Assembly: GCA_905182155.1 (NCBI GenBank)
Contig: CAJJAX010000037.1
Location: 1-37,039, forward strand
Direction: 5' to 3'
DNA: 37,039 nucleotides
From: an uncultured Pseudomonadales bacterium
GTDB lineage: Bacteria; Pseudomonadota; Gammaproteobacteria; Pseudomonadales; Azotimanducaceae
In this document: positions 17,444-26,674 of the stretch, in pieces
How positions within the stretch are numbered: the first letter of the stretch is position 1
Layout: each line of letters starts with the position of its first letter
Position numbers and translations under genes: made by a program
Notes under the pieces: model-generated
Seen by the model: only the letters and a program-made list of their open reading frames with translations
Database searches by the model: none
What the model was told of the DNA's origin: nothing

Positions 17444-18630
17444 GTTGGATCGCCCGCTTTTGGAACACTCGCTTAAAGCCAATCTTATTACCCGTTGGGG
17501 TGGCAGCACTGGGTTTTATATTGTTCTTTATTCTGCTGGCGACCGGACCAAAGCTTGATTCGCAACCACCGGTCGCAATCAAACCTTTGGTGCAGAGCCA
17601 GGTCATCGAGATCAGCACTCTGCAGTTAACGGCGGGTGCATTTGGCACGGTCGAGCCGCGCAGTGAAACGGATTTGGTGGCGGAAGTTTTGGAGGCGGAG
17701 GTGCCTCTGGGAGTTGGTAAAGAAGCTTTAAAATACGCCGGTGAGGTCTTGATTGAGGTTGATCCCTCGGACTATAAAATCGCCTTGGAGCTGGCCAGCG
17801 CGGTACTGGCCAAAGCGGCTAGCGAGGTCAATTTTGCTCAAAAAGATTACAACCGCCAGCTCGATTTAAAACAGCGCCAGTCGGCCAGTCAAGCCCTTGA
17901 AGACGGGGCACTAAATCGCCTGCAGTTTGCCAAGGCGAGCTATCGAGAGGCGGCGGCGAGAGTAGAAAGCGCCGAGGCAGACCTAACCCGAACCCGGGTG
18001 ATTGCACCTTACCAAGGGCGGGTTCGGAGCGAAAAAATTGATATCGGTCAATATGTTGCAAAGGGGGTGGCGGTCGCGAAGCTTTATGCCACCGATTACG
18101 CTGAAGTCAGACTGCCGATCCAGGATCAAGAACTTGCTTATTTGAATGTGACCTTGTCAGCGCAAGGCATTGCCGAAACATCTCGGCCGAAGGTCTATTT
18201 GAGTGCGAATTTCGCGGGTCGGATCCAGCGTTGGGAAGGTGAGATTGTTCGAACCGAGGGCGAAATTGATGCCGTAACTCGGATGATTAACTTGGTGGCT
18301 CGCGTGGAAGCACCCTATCAAACAAGGTCTGGTGATCCGCCTTTGGCTGTTGGGTTGTTTGTCGAGGCCGAGATTTTAGGTCGAAGACTGCCCGGCGTTG
18401 TGAAACTGCCAAGAACGGCGATGCGAGACGAGGATGCGGTTTTTTTGATCGATGCCGAGCAACGCCTGCGTCACGCCACCGTGAATGTGGTGCGCCGAGA
18501 GGGCGACTGGGTGTTGATTGATGAAGGGCTGTCAAATGGTGATCGGGTTTGCTTGTCTGCCATGGACGATGCCGTCGAGGGTATGCAGGTCCGGATTGTT
18601 GAGTCCAATACTGAGGTGAGTCTGCGATGA
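17440..18630 (+). CDS. RND efflux periplasmic adaptor (membrane fusion protein, HlyD/AcrA-like)
   Basis: 396 residues. Residues 14-35 (LLPVGVAALGFILFFILLATG) anchor the protein in the inner membrane. The lipoyl/barrel-sandwich half-motifs are around 65-110 (LIEVDPSDYKIALELA) and 185-215 (TRVIAPYQGRVRSEKIDIGQYVAKG), flanking a coiled-coil hairpin (about 110-180, AKAASEVNFAQKDYNRQL). A beta-barrel domain follows. It bridges the RND pump and an outer-membrane channel across the periplasm. It overlaps tetR at its start and the transporter at its end (ATGA at 18627), so the three are one operon. Confidence 0.93.
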   Translation: MSWIARFWNTRLKPILLPVGVAALGFILFFILLATGPKLDSQPPVAIKPLVQSQVIEISTLQLTAGAFGTVEPRSETDLVAEVLEAEVPLGVGKEALKYAGEVLIEVDPSDYKIALELASAVLAKAASEVNFAQKDYNRQLDLKQRQSASQALEDGALNRLQFAKASYREAAARVESAEADLTRTRVIAPYQGRVRSEKIDIGQYVAKGVAVAKLYATDYAEVRLPIQDQELAYLNVTLSAQGIAETSRPKVYLSANFAGRIQRWEGEIVRTEGEIDAVTRMINLVARVEAPYQTRSGDPPLAVGLFVEAEILGRRLPGVVKLPRTAMRDEDAVFLIDAEQRLRHATVNVVRREGDWVLIDEGLSNGDRVCLSAMDDAVEGMQVRIVESNTEVSLR

Positions 18631-21600
18631 AAACGATCATTGCGTGGTTTGCTGAAAATCATATTGCGGCCAATCTTTTGCTGATTTTGGTGGTGCTCGC
18701 TGGGGCCTCAGCGCTTTTGACCATGCCGCAGAAATCGTTTCCAGATATCGACGTGCCGATTATTACGGTGTCTGTCTTGTATCTCGGCGCCGCACCGGAG
18801 GAGGTCGAGCAAGGCGTCTGTGTTCGCATTGAAGAAGAGTTAGAAGGCGTTGAGGGGGTTAAGGAAATCAGATCCCAAGCCAACGAGGGGATTTGTACGG
18901 TCTCGGTTGAACTGTTTGAAGAGACCGATAAATCCAAGGCGCTTGATGATGTCAAAAACCGGGTCGATGCGATCGATACTTTGCCCACAGAAACCGAAAA
19001 GCCCGTCATTAATTTGATCACGAGTGTTCGGAGTGTGATGGACATTGCGATCACTGGGCCAAAAGATGAGCGCGCCCTCAAAGTGCTCGGACAAAGAGTC
19101 CGAGATGATATTGCGGCTTTGCCGAGTATTACCCAAGTCGCTTTAATCAATACGCGCCCGTATGAGGTTTCAATTGAGGTGTCGGAAGCCTCTTTACAAC
19201 GAAATGGTCTGACATTAGATCAGGTTGCCAGCGTGATTCGACGGCAGTCTTTGGATGTGCCGGGGGGCGCCATAAAAACCAGTGATGGCGAAATTCTGCT
19301 ACGCACTAAAGGCCAGGCCTATAGTGGTGAAGACTTTGAGAATTTACTGCTGAGCAGCGATACCGAAGGCCGGCGGGTGTTTTTAAAAGATGTCGCAACC
19401 GTCTTTGATGGGTTTGAAGATACCGATCAAACCCTGCGTTTTGATGGGGAACCTGCCGCGATTATTCGGGTGTCTCGGGTCGGGGATCAGGACATTCTGA
19501 AAATCACAGCGGAAGTAAATCGTTACTTAAAGACCGCGTCCAGTGGTCTACCAGAGGGCGTTACCTTAACCGTTTGGAATGATAATTCTAGGCTGCTTCG
19601 GGATCGACTCAGCACCTTGCTTGACAGTGCACGCCAGGGGTTTTTGATGGTTTTGATCCTGCTGGCGCTGTTCTTGCGACCCAGGCTGGCCTTCTGGGTG
19701 AGTATTGGGGTCCCAGTGGCCTTCTTAGGCGCCTTGTTTTTAACAAACTATCTGGGGTTATCCATTGATGGGATCTCGCTGTTTGGGTTCATTTTGGTGC
19801 TCGGCATTATGGTCGATGATGCCATCGTGGTGGGTGAAAACGTCTTCTCCGAACAGCGCAAGAGCCGAACCCTGTTAGAGGGCGCCATTGTCGGCACTCA
19901 AAAAATATCGGTACCGGTTATTTTTGGGGTCCTGACGACGATCTGCGCCTTTGTCCCCATGCTGCAGGGTGTGGGGAGTTCCGGCCAAATCGGCGCGGTG
20001 ATTGCGACGGTCGTTATCTGCTGTCTGATTTTTTCTTTGATCGAATCCCAGTTGATTCTACCGGCGCACTTGGGCCACCAAGATGTCAAAACCGAGGCTG
20101 GGGAAATTTATCTGCTGATGGTTCCGGTGGTTGGCATCTTGCTGCTGGAATTTGCCTGGGATGTTCCGAGTTATTTTGGATTGGCGATTGGCGTGGTATC
20201 CCTCATGATTTTACTGCATACCTTTTCATTGTCCCAAGGCATCGCTCAAAGTTTGGTGCGCGCGCAAGAACGTTTTTCTGAGCGGGTTGAGGTCTTTATT
20301 AATTGCCGCTTTCGGCGATTGGTGGCCCTTGCGGTGTCGGCAAGATACACAACCCTTGCGTTGGCCTTGGTGTTTTTCCTCTCCGGACTGGGTGTCATTG
20401 GTAGCGGGCGATTGCCATTTTCGTTTTTTCCGCCTCTGGCCTCAGATCAAGCGATCGCACAGTTGACCATGCCCTTGGGGACCTCGGCCGCGGCAACGGC
20501 GGATGCGGTGCTCTACCTTGAGCAATCGGCTGAAGCCCTCGCCGAGCAACTTGCAGCGCAGTTCCCCAAGGCGCCGCCGGTTACGCACATTTTGTCAGCC
20601 GTTGGCAATCAACCTTCGAGTCGAGGCGGCGGTGGTCCGAGTGGTCCGAGTGGGGGGAGTGCTGGCGGGGGCCATTTAGGCGAAGTAACCTTGCAGCTCA
20701 CGCCGAGCCAGGCGCGAAGCCTCGATACCCGAACCATTGCCAACCTCTGGCGCGATCAGGCAGGCTCGATCCCTGGGGCGGTTGAACTCAAATTTAATAG
20801 TTCGTTGTTTACTGTGGGGAACGCCATCGATATTCAGTTGTCGGGTGAGAATGTGGATGAACTTCGGGACATTGCCGCATCGATAAGAATGAAGCTCTCG
20901 AGTTATCCTGGGGTGATCGATATTACTGATTCATTTCGGTCTGGTAAGCAGGAGCTCAAACTGTCGATGAAACCCGAGGGCGATGCGGCCGGTTTGTCTT
21001 TGGCACAGTTGGCAATCCAAGTTCGGCAGGCGTTTTATGGCGAAGAGGCTCAGCGAATTCAAAGAGGTCGGGACGATGTGCGGGTCATGGTGCGTTACAC
21101 CGATTCCGAGCGGCGCAGTGTTGGGGCGCTCGACCGGATGCGGGTTCGAACGCCGGCAGGTTCAGAGATTCCTTTTACCACCGTTGCAGAGGCTGATCTT
21201 GGCCGGGGCTACGCGAGTATTAATCGCACCGATGCGCGCCGGGTGGTCAATGTCACAGCGGACGTTGATCGCAGCGTCATTACCGCAGAAGAAGTGTTGA
21301 GTGACCTCAGCGGCAGTTATCTGAATGATCTATTGGGTGATCATCCCAGGGTTGCGCTCAGTCTCGAAGGAGAGCAGCGCCAGAGCGGAGAATACCTGGT
21401 GAGTTTGGTCTTTCCTTTTTTGATCGCGCTGTTTGTGATTTATGCGCTGCTTGCCATTCCGCTGCATTCCTATACCCAGCCCATCATGATTATGAGTGTG
21501 ATCCCATTTGCCTATGTTGGGGCAATCTGGGGACATCAAATCATGAAGCAATTTGATCTCGTTGCGGGCATCGCCATGATGTCGATCCTTGGGATGATTG

Positions 21601-21956
21601 CCGCGGCTGGGGTTGTGGTGAACAGCAGTCTGATCTTAACGTATACGATAAACCGCTTCCTGACCGAAGGCGTGAGTCTAGACACTGCGGTGGTCGATGC
21701 GGCCGTCACCCGTTGTCGACCGATCATTCTGACCTCGTTAACCACCTTTGTTGGCCTAATGCCGCTCATGTTCAATACCAGCGTCCAGGCTCAGTTTCTC
21801 GTGCCGATGGCGGTGTCACTGGCGTTCGGTGTGACCTTTGCAACGGTTGTGACCTTATTGGTTGTGCCGGCGATCTATCGAGTCTTTGAAGATATCTCCG
21901 TTGTGCTGACGGGGCTTCGTTCGCCGGCGGTAGTGGCAAGCGAATCATCACTTTGA
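18627..21956 (+). CDS. RND-family efflux transporter (AcrB-type permease)
   Basis: 1109 residues, a little longer than classic AcrB (about 1050). TM1 is at the N-terminus (NHIAANLLLILVVLAGASALL), followed by the porter-domain sequence FPDIDVPIITVSVLYLGAAPEEVE. TM4 has the proton-relay Asp pair in LGIMVDDAIVVGENV (residues 397-398). The second half repeats the fold, ending in TM segments with PIMIMSVIPFAYVGAIWG and CRPIILTSLTTFVGLMPLMF. An unusual Gly/Ser-rich loop (about residues 664-682, GGGGPSGPSGGSAGGG) lies in the second periplasmic porter region. It would export a lipophilic substrate with the adaptor upstream. No outer-membrane factor is next to it. Confidence 0.95.
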   Translation: MKTIIAWFAENHIAANLLLILVVLAGASALLTMPQKSFPDIDVPIITVSVLYLGAAPEEVEQGVCVRIEEELEGVEGVKEIRSQANEGICTVSVELFEETDKSKALDDVKNRVDAIDTLPTETEKPVINLITSVRSVMDIAITGPKDERALKVLGQRVRDDIAALPSITQVALINTRPYEVSIEVSEASLQRNGLTLDQVASVIRRQSLDVPGGAIKTSDGEILLRTKGQAYSGEDFENLLLSSDTEGRRVFLKDVATVFDGFEDTDQTLRFDGEPAAIIRVSRVGDQDILKITAEVNRYLKTASSGLPEGVTLTVWNDNSRLLRDRLSTLLDSARQGFLMVLILLALFLRPRLAFWVSIGVPVAFLGALFLTNYLGLSIDGISLFGFILVLGIMVDDAIVVGENVFSEQRKSRTLLEGAIVGTQKISVPVIFGVLTTICAFVPMLQGVGSSGQIGAVIATVVICCLIFSLIESQLILPAHLGHQDVKTEAGEIYLLMVPVVGILLLEFAWDVPSYFGLAIGVVSLMILLHTFSLSQGIAQSLVRAQERFSERVEVFINCRFRRLVALAVSARYTTLALALVFFLSGLGVIGSGRLPFSFFPPLASDQAIAQLTMPLGTSAAATADAVLYLEQSAEALAEQLAAQFPKAPPVTHILSAVGNQPSSRGGGGPSGPSGGSAGGGHLGEVTLQLTPSQARSLDTRTIANLWRDQAGSIPGAVELKFNSSLFTVGNAIDIQLSGENVDELRDIAASIRMKLSSYPGVIDITDSFRSGKQELKLSMKPEGDAAGLSLAQLAIQVRQAFYGEEAQRIQRGRDDVRVMVRYTDSERRSVGALDRMRVRTPAGSEIPFTTVAEADLGRGYASINRTDARRVVNVTADVDRSVITAEEVLSDLSGSYLNDLLGDHPRVALSLEGEQRQSGEYLVSLVFPFLIALFVIYALLAIPLHSYTQPIMIMSVIPFAYVGAIWGHQIMKQFDLVAGIAMMSILGMIAAAGVVVNSSLILTYTINRFLTEGVSLDTAVVDAAVTRCRPIILTSLTTFVGLMPLMFNTSVQAQFLVPMAVSLAFGVTFATVVTLLVVPAIYRVFEDISVVLTGLRSPAVVASESSL

Positions 21957-21982
21957 CGCCAAGATAAGGGTGAGGAGTTTTA

Positions 21983-23005
21983 ATGCCATTGCATACATTT
22001 AGCCAGCCCAAAGGTCGGCTCGAGTTTTTTGAAACCGAGGCCCATCCTTTACTTACGAATATGCTGGGAGATCCAATCTCTCGGACCGTTGGGGTCTATG
22101 TGCCGGAAGTTTGTCGGGCGGACGAACGTTATCCAGTGCTCATTGATCTTGCCGGGTTCACCGGCAGTGGCTTGTCGCACCTTGCCTGGAAGGGGTTTGG
22201 TGAAACACTGCCCCAGAGGATCGATCGACTAATGAGTGCGGGCGAGCTTGGACCTGCGGTGTATGTCTTTCCAGATTGTTTCACCTCGCTTGGGGGCAAC
22301 CAGTATGTGGACTCATTTGTGATGGGGCAGTGGGCGACCTGGTTGCACGAGGTGTTGGTGCCCGCGGTGGAGGCTCGTTACCCAGTCATCGCAGAACCGG
22401 GGGCCAGGGGGCTTTTTGGCAAATCCAGCGGCGGGTATGGCGCGCTCCATCAGGCACTCAATCATGGTGAGCATTGGGGTGCGGTGGTGTGTCATTCGGG
22501 CGATATGAACTTTGAACTGTGTTATGGCCGAGAATTTCCAGAGGTGTTATTGGCGTTGACGCAGTCGGGTCTGAACATTGCAGGCTATATTGAGCGATTA
22601 CACCGTCGCCGCAGAATAGCGGGCGGTGAGATGCATGTGCTCATGACGCTTGCAATGGCCGCGTCTTATGATCCGGATGCCGACGCGCCTTTCGGCGTCC
22701 GTTTGCCAGTTGATCTGCAGACCTGCGAAATCGATGACGCAAGATGGGCAGCCTGGCAAGCTTTCGACCCCATCATTGCCCTAGAAGCCCCGGAGGCCCA
22801 AGCGAAACTGCGTTCGCTTAAAGGGTTGTTCATCGATTGCGGGATAAGAGACCAATACCATCTGCTTTATGGTGCTCGCAGGTTTAGCGCACGCTGCGAG
22901 GCCCTCGAACTCGATCACGAATTCGAGACCTTTGACGACACCCATTCAGGCATTGATTATCGAATGGACCGCTCGCTGCCCTGGTTGGTCGACCGACTAA
23001 CCTAG
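21983..23005 (+). CDS. Putative esterase (PF00756-type alpha/beta hydrolase)
   Basis: 340 residues, starting at ATG 21983 behind GGTGAGGAG. The core reads RTVGVYVPEVCRADERYPVLIDLAGF (oxyanion region), then FGKSSGGYGALH with the nucleophilic Ser in a G-x-S-x-G elbow, an Asp in DCGIRDQYHLLYGARRF, and a catalytic His in DDTHSGIDYRMDR. This resembles esterase D/S-formylglutathione hydrolase-like enzymes. No signal peptide is seen, so the protein is cytoplasmic. It follows the RND operon by 26 bases on the same strand and may be co-transcribed. The substrate cannot be told. Confidence 0.85.
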   Translation: MPLHTFSQPKGRLEFFETEAHPLLTNMLGDPISRTVGVYVPEVCRADERYPVLIDLAGFTGSGLSHLAWKGFGETLPQRIDRLMSAGELGPAVYVFPDCFTSLGGNQYVDSFVMGQWATWLHEVLVPAVEARYPVIAEPGARGLFGKSSGGYGALHQALNHGEHWGAVVCHSGDMNFELCYGREFPEVLLALTQSGLNIAGYIERLHRRRRIAGGEMHVLMTLAMAASYDPDADAPFGVRLPVDLQTCEIDDARWAAWQAFDPIIALEAPEAQAKLRSLKGLFIDCGIRDQYHLLYGARRFSARCEALELDHEFETFDDTHSGIDYRMDRSLPWLVDRLT

Positions 23006-23056
23006 TCGACCCATCTGGCTGGTTTTTGTTTTGATGGGCTGCGCGCTGCGCATTCT

Positions 23057-23347
23057 TTACACAGCGTCGAGCATTTCAATCTTGGGTCGCCCGGCCATGT
23101 GCGGCCCCATCAACGCGCCCAAACGCTTGAAAGACTCGGTTTGATTGTGTGCTTGAAGCGCAGCCTCATCAGCATATTGTTCCAGAACCACATAGGTTGT
23201 GTCGCTTTCACGGCTTTTGTGCAGGGCGTAAAAATGATTGCCAGGTTCATTGGCTTGAACCGAAGCACTTAATTCTGAAAAGATCGCTTCGAAGGCAGCT
23301 TGTTCGCCCGCTTTGATTTCTAGGGTTGCGATAATGCCGATAGCCAT
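23057..23347 (-). CDS. Antibiotic biosynthesis monooxygenase (ABM) domain protein
   Basis: 96 residues from the ATG at 23347 (MAIGIIATLEIKAG); the longer frame to 23404 adds a non-conserved tail. The ABM/YgiN ferredoxin-like fold is recognisable by TLEIKAGEQAAFEAIFSEL, then NHFYALHKSRESDTTYVVLEQYADEAALQAHNQTESFKRLG. Small ABM proteins act on quinols or signalling molecules or have no known substrate. It is convergent with the esterase, separated by about 50 bases. Confidence 0.8.
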   Translation of the reverse strand: MAIGIIATLEIKAGEQAAFEAIFSELSASVQANEPGNHFYALHKSRESDTTYVVLEQYADEAALQAHNQTESFKRLGALMGPHMAGRPKIEMLDAV

Positions 23348-23797
23348 AAGAGTACGCTCTGAGAAAGTTGCCGCAATTGTCTTAGTTGGGCGTGCTGGCG
23401 TCAAATTTTACAGATCAAATGGATTGTAATAGGCCATCCTTGGGGTTGGTACTGGATGGCCTCTGGCAGAAAGTGAGCCAACAGCCAAAGCATTAAAACC
23501 TGAAACCTGAAACCTGAAACCGCGAAAGCGTAAGGGATGCGCCGTCTGTTATGCGAAAGGTTGATGCCTTGCCGCATTAAATGACACAAGTTCAAAAAGG
23601 GATCTGTTGGGCCGCCCTCATTGGTGCACTCACTCAAGGGCTTGAGGTTCTGATCTGCCAGCAGGTCATTGCCAGCAAACCTGCGGTGGACAACCTCACG
23701 CCAAGGTCTTCACGGCCGGGCGATAGCGTCGCGTTCTGATGCGCAGTCGCTTTTCGTTGCGTCTGTGATGAGTATCTTGCCCGCGCCGGGCAATCTT
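23348..23797. other. Gene-free stretch with a short tandem repeat
   Basis: About 450 bp between the ABM gene and the DUF3820 gene. It has three full copies and a partial of the 7-mer AAACCTG. No protein with recognisable domains was seen in any frame; a 78-codon minus ORF at 23401-23637 has no convincing composition. Confidence 0.5.
23496..23521 (+). repeat. 7-bp tandem repeat AAACCTG x3 plus AAACC
   Basis: AAACCTG three times in a row, then AAACC, in the gene-free stretch. Three to four units only, with no arrangement that suggests a CRISPR array. Confidence 0.9.
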
Positions 23798-24037
23798 CTA
23801 AGACCGATCCTTGCGGCGTGAGGGTCTCTCAAACGGCAGGATCAGGTGCTCAAGACCCTGTGTTTGCAAGGTTAATGCGAGGTTCATAAGCTCGCCGAGT
23901 TTACCGGTTGGAAAGCCCTGCTCGGAAAACCAGATTAAATAGGCCTCAGGAAGACGATGAATCCGAGTGCCTTTAAACTTCCCAAACGGCATCGTGACGT
24001 TCGCAACATCCTCTAAATCATTGGGTTGAAAGTGCAT
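23798..24037 (-). CDS. DUF3820 family protein
   Basis: 79 residues from ATG 24037 (MHFQPNDL); the frame to 24085 is longer but would overlap the start of the EF-P-like gene. The segment MPFGKFKGTRIHRLPEAYLIWFSEQGFPTGKLGE matches DUF3820, where the conserved 'MPFGKxKG...LPxxYLxWF' pattern defines the family. These small proteins sit in many gammaproteobacteria with no assigned function. It is divergent from efpL, and the efpL promoter lies across its start. Confidence 0.8.
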   Translation of the reverse strand: MHFQPNDLEDVANVTMPFGKFKGTRIHRLPEAYLIWFSEQGFPTGKLGELMNLALTLQTQGLEHLILPFERPSRRKDRS

Positions 24038-24049
24038 GCCGTTTATAAT
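24021..24049 (+). promoter_or_regulatory. Candidate sigma70 promoter of efpL
   Basis: TTGGGT (24021-24026), 17 bp, TATAAT (24044-24049). The predicted start of transcription, near 24056, leaves a leader of about 17 bases that contains the GAGGAG ribosome site before ATG 24073. This is the best-formed promoter in the window. Confidence 0.6.
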
Positions 24050-24072
24050 CCCGTTTTGATGAGGAGAGCCTG

Positions 24073-24639
24073 ATGCCAAAAGCAAGTGAAATCAAGCGGG
24101 GGGATGTGGTTGAAATCGAGGGTGTGCCCCACGTTTTAAAGCATCTCGAAACCAAAAGTCCATCTTCAAGAGGTGCGGTGACCCTTTATAAATTTCGATT
24201 TAAGAATTTACTCACGGGGTTGAAAAAAGAGGTGAGCAGCAAGGGCGAAGAGCAGTTTGGGTTGATTGATTGCCAACGAGTTTCGGTGCAATTTTCTTAC
24301 GTTGATGGCGATGAATACCACTTTATGGATCTTGCTGACTATACGCAGTACAGCCTGAACCGTCCTGATCTAGAGGATCAGTTGGGTTATTTAAAGGAAG
24401 GCCTTGACGACATCACAGCACTGATTATTAACAGCCAAATTGCCGCCATCGAAGTGCCCCAAGTGGTAACGCTTTTGATTACCGAGACGGCGCCAGGACT
24501 CAAAGGCGCGAGTGCGAGTTCAAGAACCAAGCCCGCAACGCTCGAGACTGGCTTGGTTGTTCAGGTCCCTGAGTACATTAGCAACGGTGAGCTGGTTAAG
24601 GTCAATACAACCAACGCGAAGTTTATGTCACGGGCTTAA
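24073..24639 (+). CDS. efpL: Elongation factor P-like protein (EfpL/YeiP)
   Basis: 188 residues. EF-P paralogues help ribosomes past difficult proline-containing motifs. The N-terminal domain reads MPKASEIKRGDVVEIEGVPHVLKHLE, then the loop KSPSSRGAVTLYKFRF; this SP-x-x-RGA loop tip, with Arg rather than the modified Lys of EF-P, is typical of YeiP/EfpL. The OB-fold domain follows with VQFSYVDGDEYHFMDLADYTQYSL and the C-terminal signature LITETAPGLKGASASSRTKPATLETGLVVQVPEYISNGE. ATG 24073 follows GAGGAG with normal spacing. It has its own promoter and is divergent from the DUF3820 gene. Confidence 0.93.
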   Translation: MPKASEIKRGDVVEIEGVPHVLKHLETKSPSSRGAVTLYKFRFKNLLTGLKKEVSSKGEEQFGLIDCQRVSVQFSYVDGDEYHFMDLADYTQYSLNRPDLEDQLGYLKEGLDDITALIINSQIAAIEVPQVVTLLITETAPGLKGASASSRTKPATLETGLVVQVPEYISNGELVKVNTTNAKFMSRA

Positions 24640-24664
24640 ACGGGGCATTGAAGGATCCTTTGGT

Positions 24665-26281
24665 TTAGGACCGCTTCAATTGCGCTTCGGCAAAATCGCG
24701 GATACTTGCGTAATCGGCTTTGCCGTTCGGCGCTCGATCAAGGTTCTCTTTTTGGAACACATGCTTGGGCAGCTTGTAAGCTGCCAGTTGCTGTCGCGCC
24801 CAGGCTTTGAGTTCAACCGGATCTAATGTTTGGTTGTGCCGGGTTTGGATCACGGCGGTGATGGCTTGGCCCCACTTCGGATCGCTCAGCCCCACAACCA
24901 GCGCGTCGTCGATGGCATCGTGAAGTTTAAGGGCCTCTTCGACCTCTTCTGGAAAGACCTTCTCGCCTGCAGTATTAATACAATTGCTACCGCGGCCCAG
25001 CAGGGTCAGGGTGCCATCTGCTTCAACCTGGACCCAATCCCCAGGGATCGAATAGCGCTCCCCTTGGATGATTTTGAACGTCTTCTCGGTCTTCTCTGCA
25101 TCTTTGTAATAGCCCAGTGGCAGGTTGCCTCTGACCGCGACCATGCCGGTTTCGTTATCGCCCGGCCGAACCTCGCGGTGGTCTTCCGTAAAGACCCGAC
25201 AGTTTGGTCCGATGGTAAATTTGGCGACGTCGATGTTCTCATCTTTGGTCATGACTGAGCTACCCAAACCAATGGCTTCCGAGGACGAAAAGCCATCGAC
25301 CAATAGTAGCTTTTCGTTGTGCTCTAACAAGCCCGCTTTGATTTCTCGGGTCCACATGACCCCGGATGACGTGATGACCTTTACGGAGCTGATGTCGTAG
25401 GCCTGCGGCTGATCATCGAGTGCCTCGAGCATGGGGCGTGCAAAGGCATCCCCAACGATCGTGACCGTGGTGACGCGATGTGCCGCCATTGCCTTTAGGG
25501 CTTGCACCGGATCAAAGTTGGTATAGGGCAAGGTGACACAGGTGCCGCCCATGGCCATTGCGCCGATGGCTGAAAGCAAGCCAGTACCATGCATCATGGG
25601 TGGTAGCGGGAGATTCACCGGGCCTGTTTGTGATTGGATGCGGGTTAATAGTTCCGCCAGGTTTTGGCTCGGTGGCATCGAAAGACGCGGATTACCGCCA
25701 GCGCCCATGACTTTAAACAAATCGTCATGTTGCCACATCACACCCTTCGGCATGCCCGTGGTACCGCCGGTATACAGGAATAATAGATCCTCCGGAGAAT
25801 GCGCGACATCAACCGCGTCGCCATCGCCCAAGGTTGCTCGGCGTTCGTAGTCGGTCTCCAAGACTTCGGTGTCAACGGTGCTGTCCTGCACTTCAATCCA
25901 CTGGGTAACGAGCGGTAATTGCGCTTTGATTCGATTCACAGACTCGGTGAATTCTTGTTGGTAGATCACAATCGTTGCGTCGGAATTGTCGAGCAGATAA
26001 ACCAGTTCGTGATCGATGTACCGGTAATTCACGTTGACATGGGTGAGCGAGGCTTTAAAAGCCGCCGCAATCCCTTCTGAGTACTCTGGGCAGTTACGCA
26101 TGTAAAACGCGATTTTATCGCCGGGTTCGGCGCCGCCCTCGAGGAGCGATCGCGCCAGATTATTGGTTCGAAGATTAAAGTCGGCATGGGAGATAACGCG
26201 CTCGCCGTGGATCAGGGCGGGCTTATTGGGATCAGTGATCGTCGCGACCGCGTTTAAAATGTCTCCAAAATTCCACTGCAT
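24665..26281 (-). CDS. Acyl-CoA synthetase (AMP-forming, FadD3/FadD13-like)
   Basis: 538 residues from ATG 26281, which follows AAAAGGG on the minus strand; the frame extends to 26365 with a non-conserved leader. It would activate a carboxylic acid to its CoA thioester. Family motifs: LLFLYTGGTTGMPKGVMWQ (P-loop), GSSVMTKDEN and DGFSSSEAIGLGSS (A5), GDWVQVEADGTLTLLGRG (A7/A8 hinge) and APNGKADY with the catalytic Lys (A10). It is the last gene of a minus-strand run with an SDR and an enoyl-CoA hydratase, which suggests uptake and beta-oxidation of a fatty, terpenoid or steroid-side-chain acid. The exact acid is not known. Confidence 0.92.
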   Translation of the reverse strand: MQWNFGDILNAVATITDPNKPALIHGERVISHADFNLRTNNLARSLLEGGAEPGDKIAFYMRNCPEYSEGIAAAFKASLTHVNVNYRYIDHELVYLLDNSDATIVIYQQEFTESVNRIKAQLPLVTQWIEVQDSTVDTEVLETDYERRATLGDGDAVDVAHSPEDLLFLYTGGTTGMPKGVMWQHDDLFKVMGAGGNPRLSMPPSQNLAELLTRIQSQTGPVNLPLPPMMHGTGLLSAIGAMAMGGTCVTLPYTNFDPVQALKAMAAHRVTTVTIVGDAFARPMLEALDDQPQAYDISSVKVITSSGVMWTREIKAGLLEHNEKLLLVDGFSSSEAIGLGSSVMTKDENIDVAKFTIGPNCRVFTEDHREVRPGDNETGMVAVRGNLPLGYYKDAEKTEKTFKIIQGERYSIPGDWVQVEADGTLTLLGRGSNCINTAGEKVFPEEVEEALKLHDAIDDALVVGLSDPKWGQAITAVIQTRHNQTLDPVELKAWARQQLAAYKLPKHVFQKENLDRAPNGKADYASIRDFAEAQLKRS

Positions 26282-26674
26282 GTTATCAGCCCTTTTAAAA
26301 CGTAATTTGCGACAAGATGCCTGATCATACCTAAAATTTCGGTGGACTAAAGCGCTTATCGACAACGACGCGGGAAGTCATAATCGGTTTGGCATTCAAA
26401 GCGGGCGGGCTCGCTATCGCCTGCCGAACGAGCCGCTCAGGGACAGCTGGATTCAGCGAAGGCTTGGCCATCCTGCTCCACGCTGAACCTGGTTCAGGGG
26501 CCGTAAACGGCGTGTAAACAGCGGGTAAAAGAACCGTCAACAGGCACAAGACGTCCTTCGTCTGGGTCGGATTAAGACCTCAAAATCTTTGGTCGGTCGG
26601 CAGGGCCCAGGATTCCCCCGGGCCCTCAAGCCGATGCTGAGCCGTCCCAGTTTGTGTGAGGACAAAGCTTTGCT
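26282..26674. other. Intergenic region, no gene recognised
   Basis: About 390 bp between the synthetase and the hydratase genes. A 72-codon minus ORF (26331-26549) is proline-rich and not protein-like. The length suggests the synthetase has its own promoter, although no clear -35/-10 pair was seen. Confidence 0.4.

Noticed and set aside
23000..23035. CCCATC...GATGGG stem after the esterase as a terminator
   Set aside because: Six base pairs, long loop and no T-run after the stem.
23401..23637. 78-codon minus ORF in the gene-free stretch
   Set aside because: No recognisable domain, contains the repeat (GFRFQV), and no ribosome binding site.
26331..26549. 72-codon minus ORF between synthetase and hydratase genes
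   Set aside because: Proline-rich composition without any motif and no start signal.
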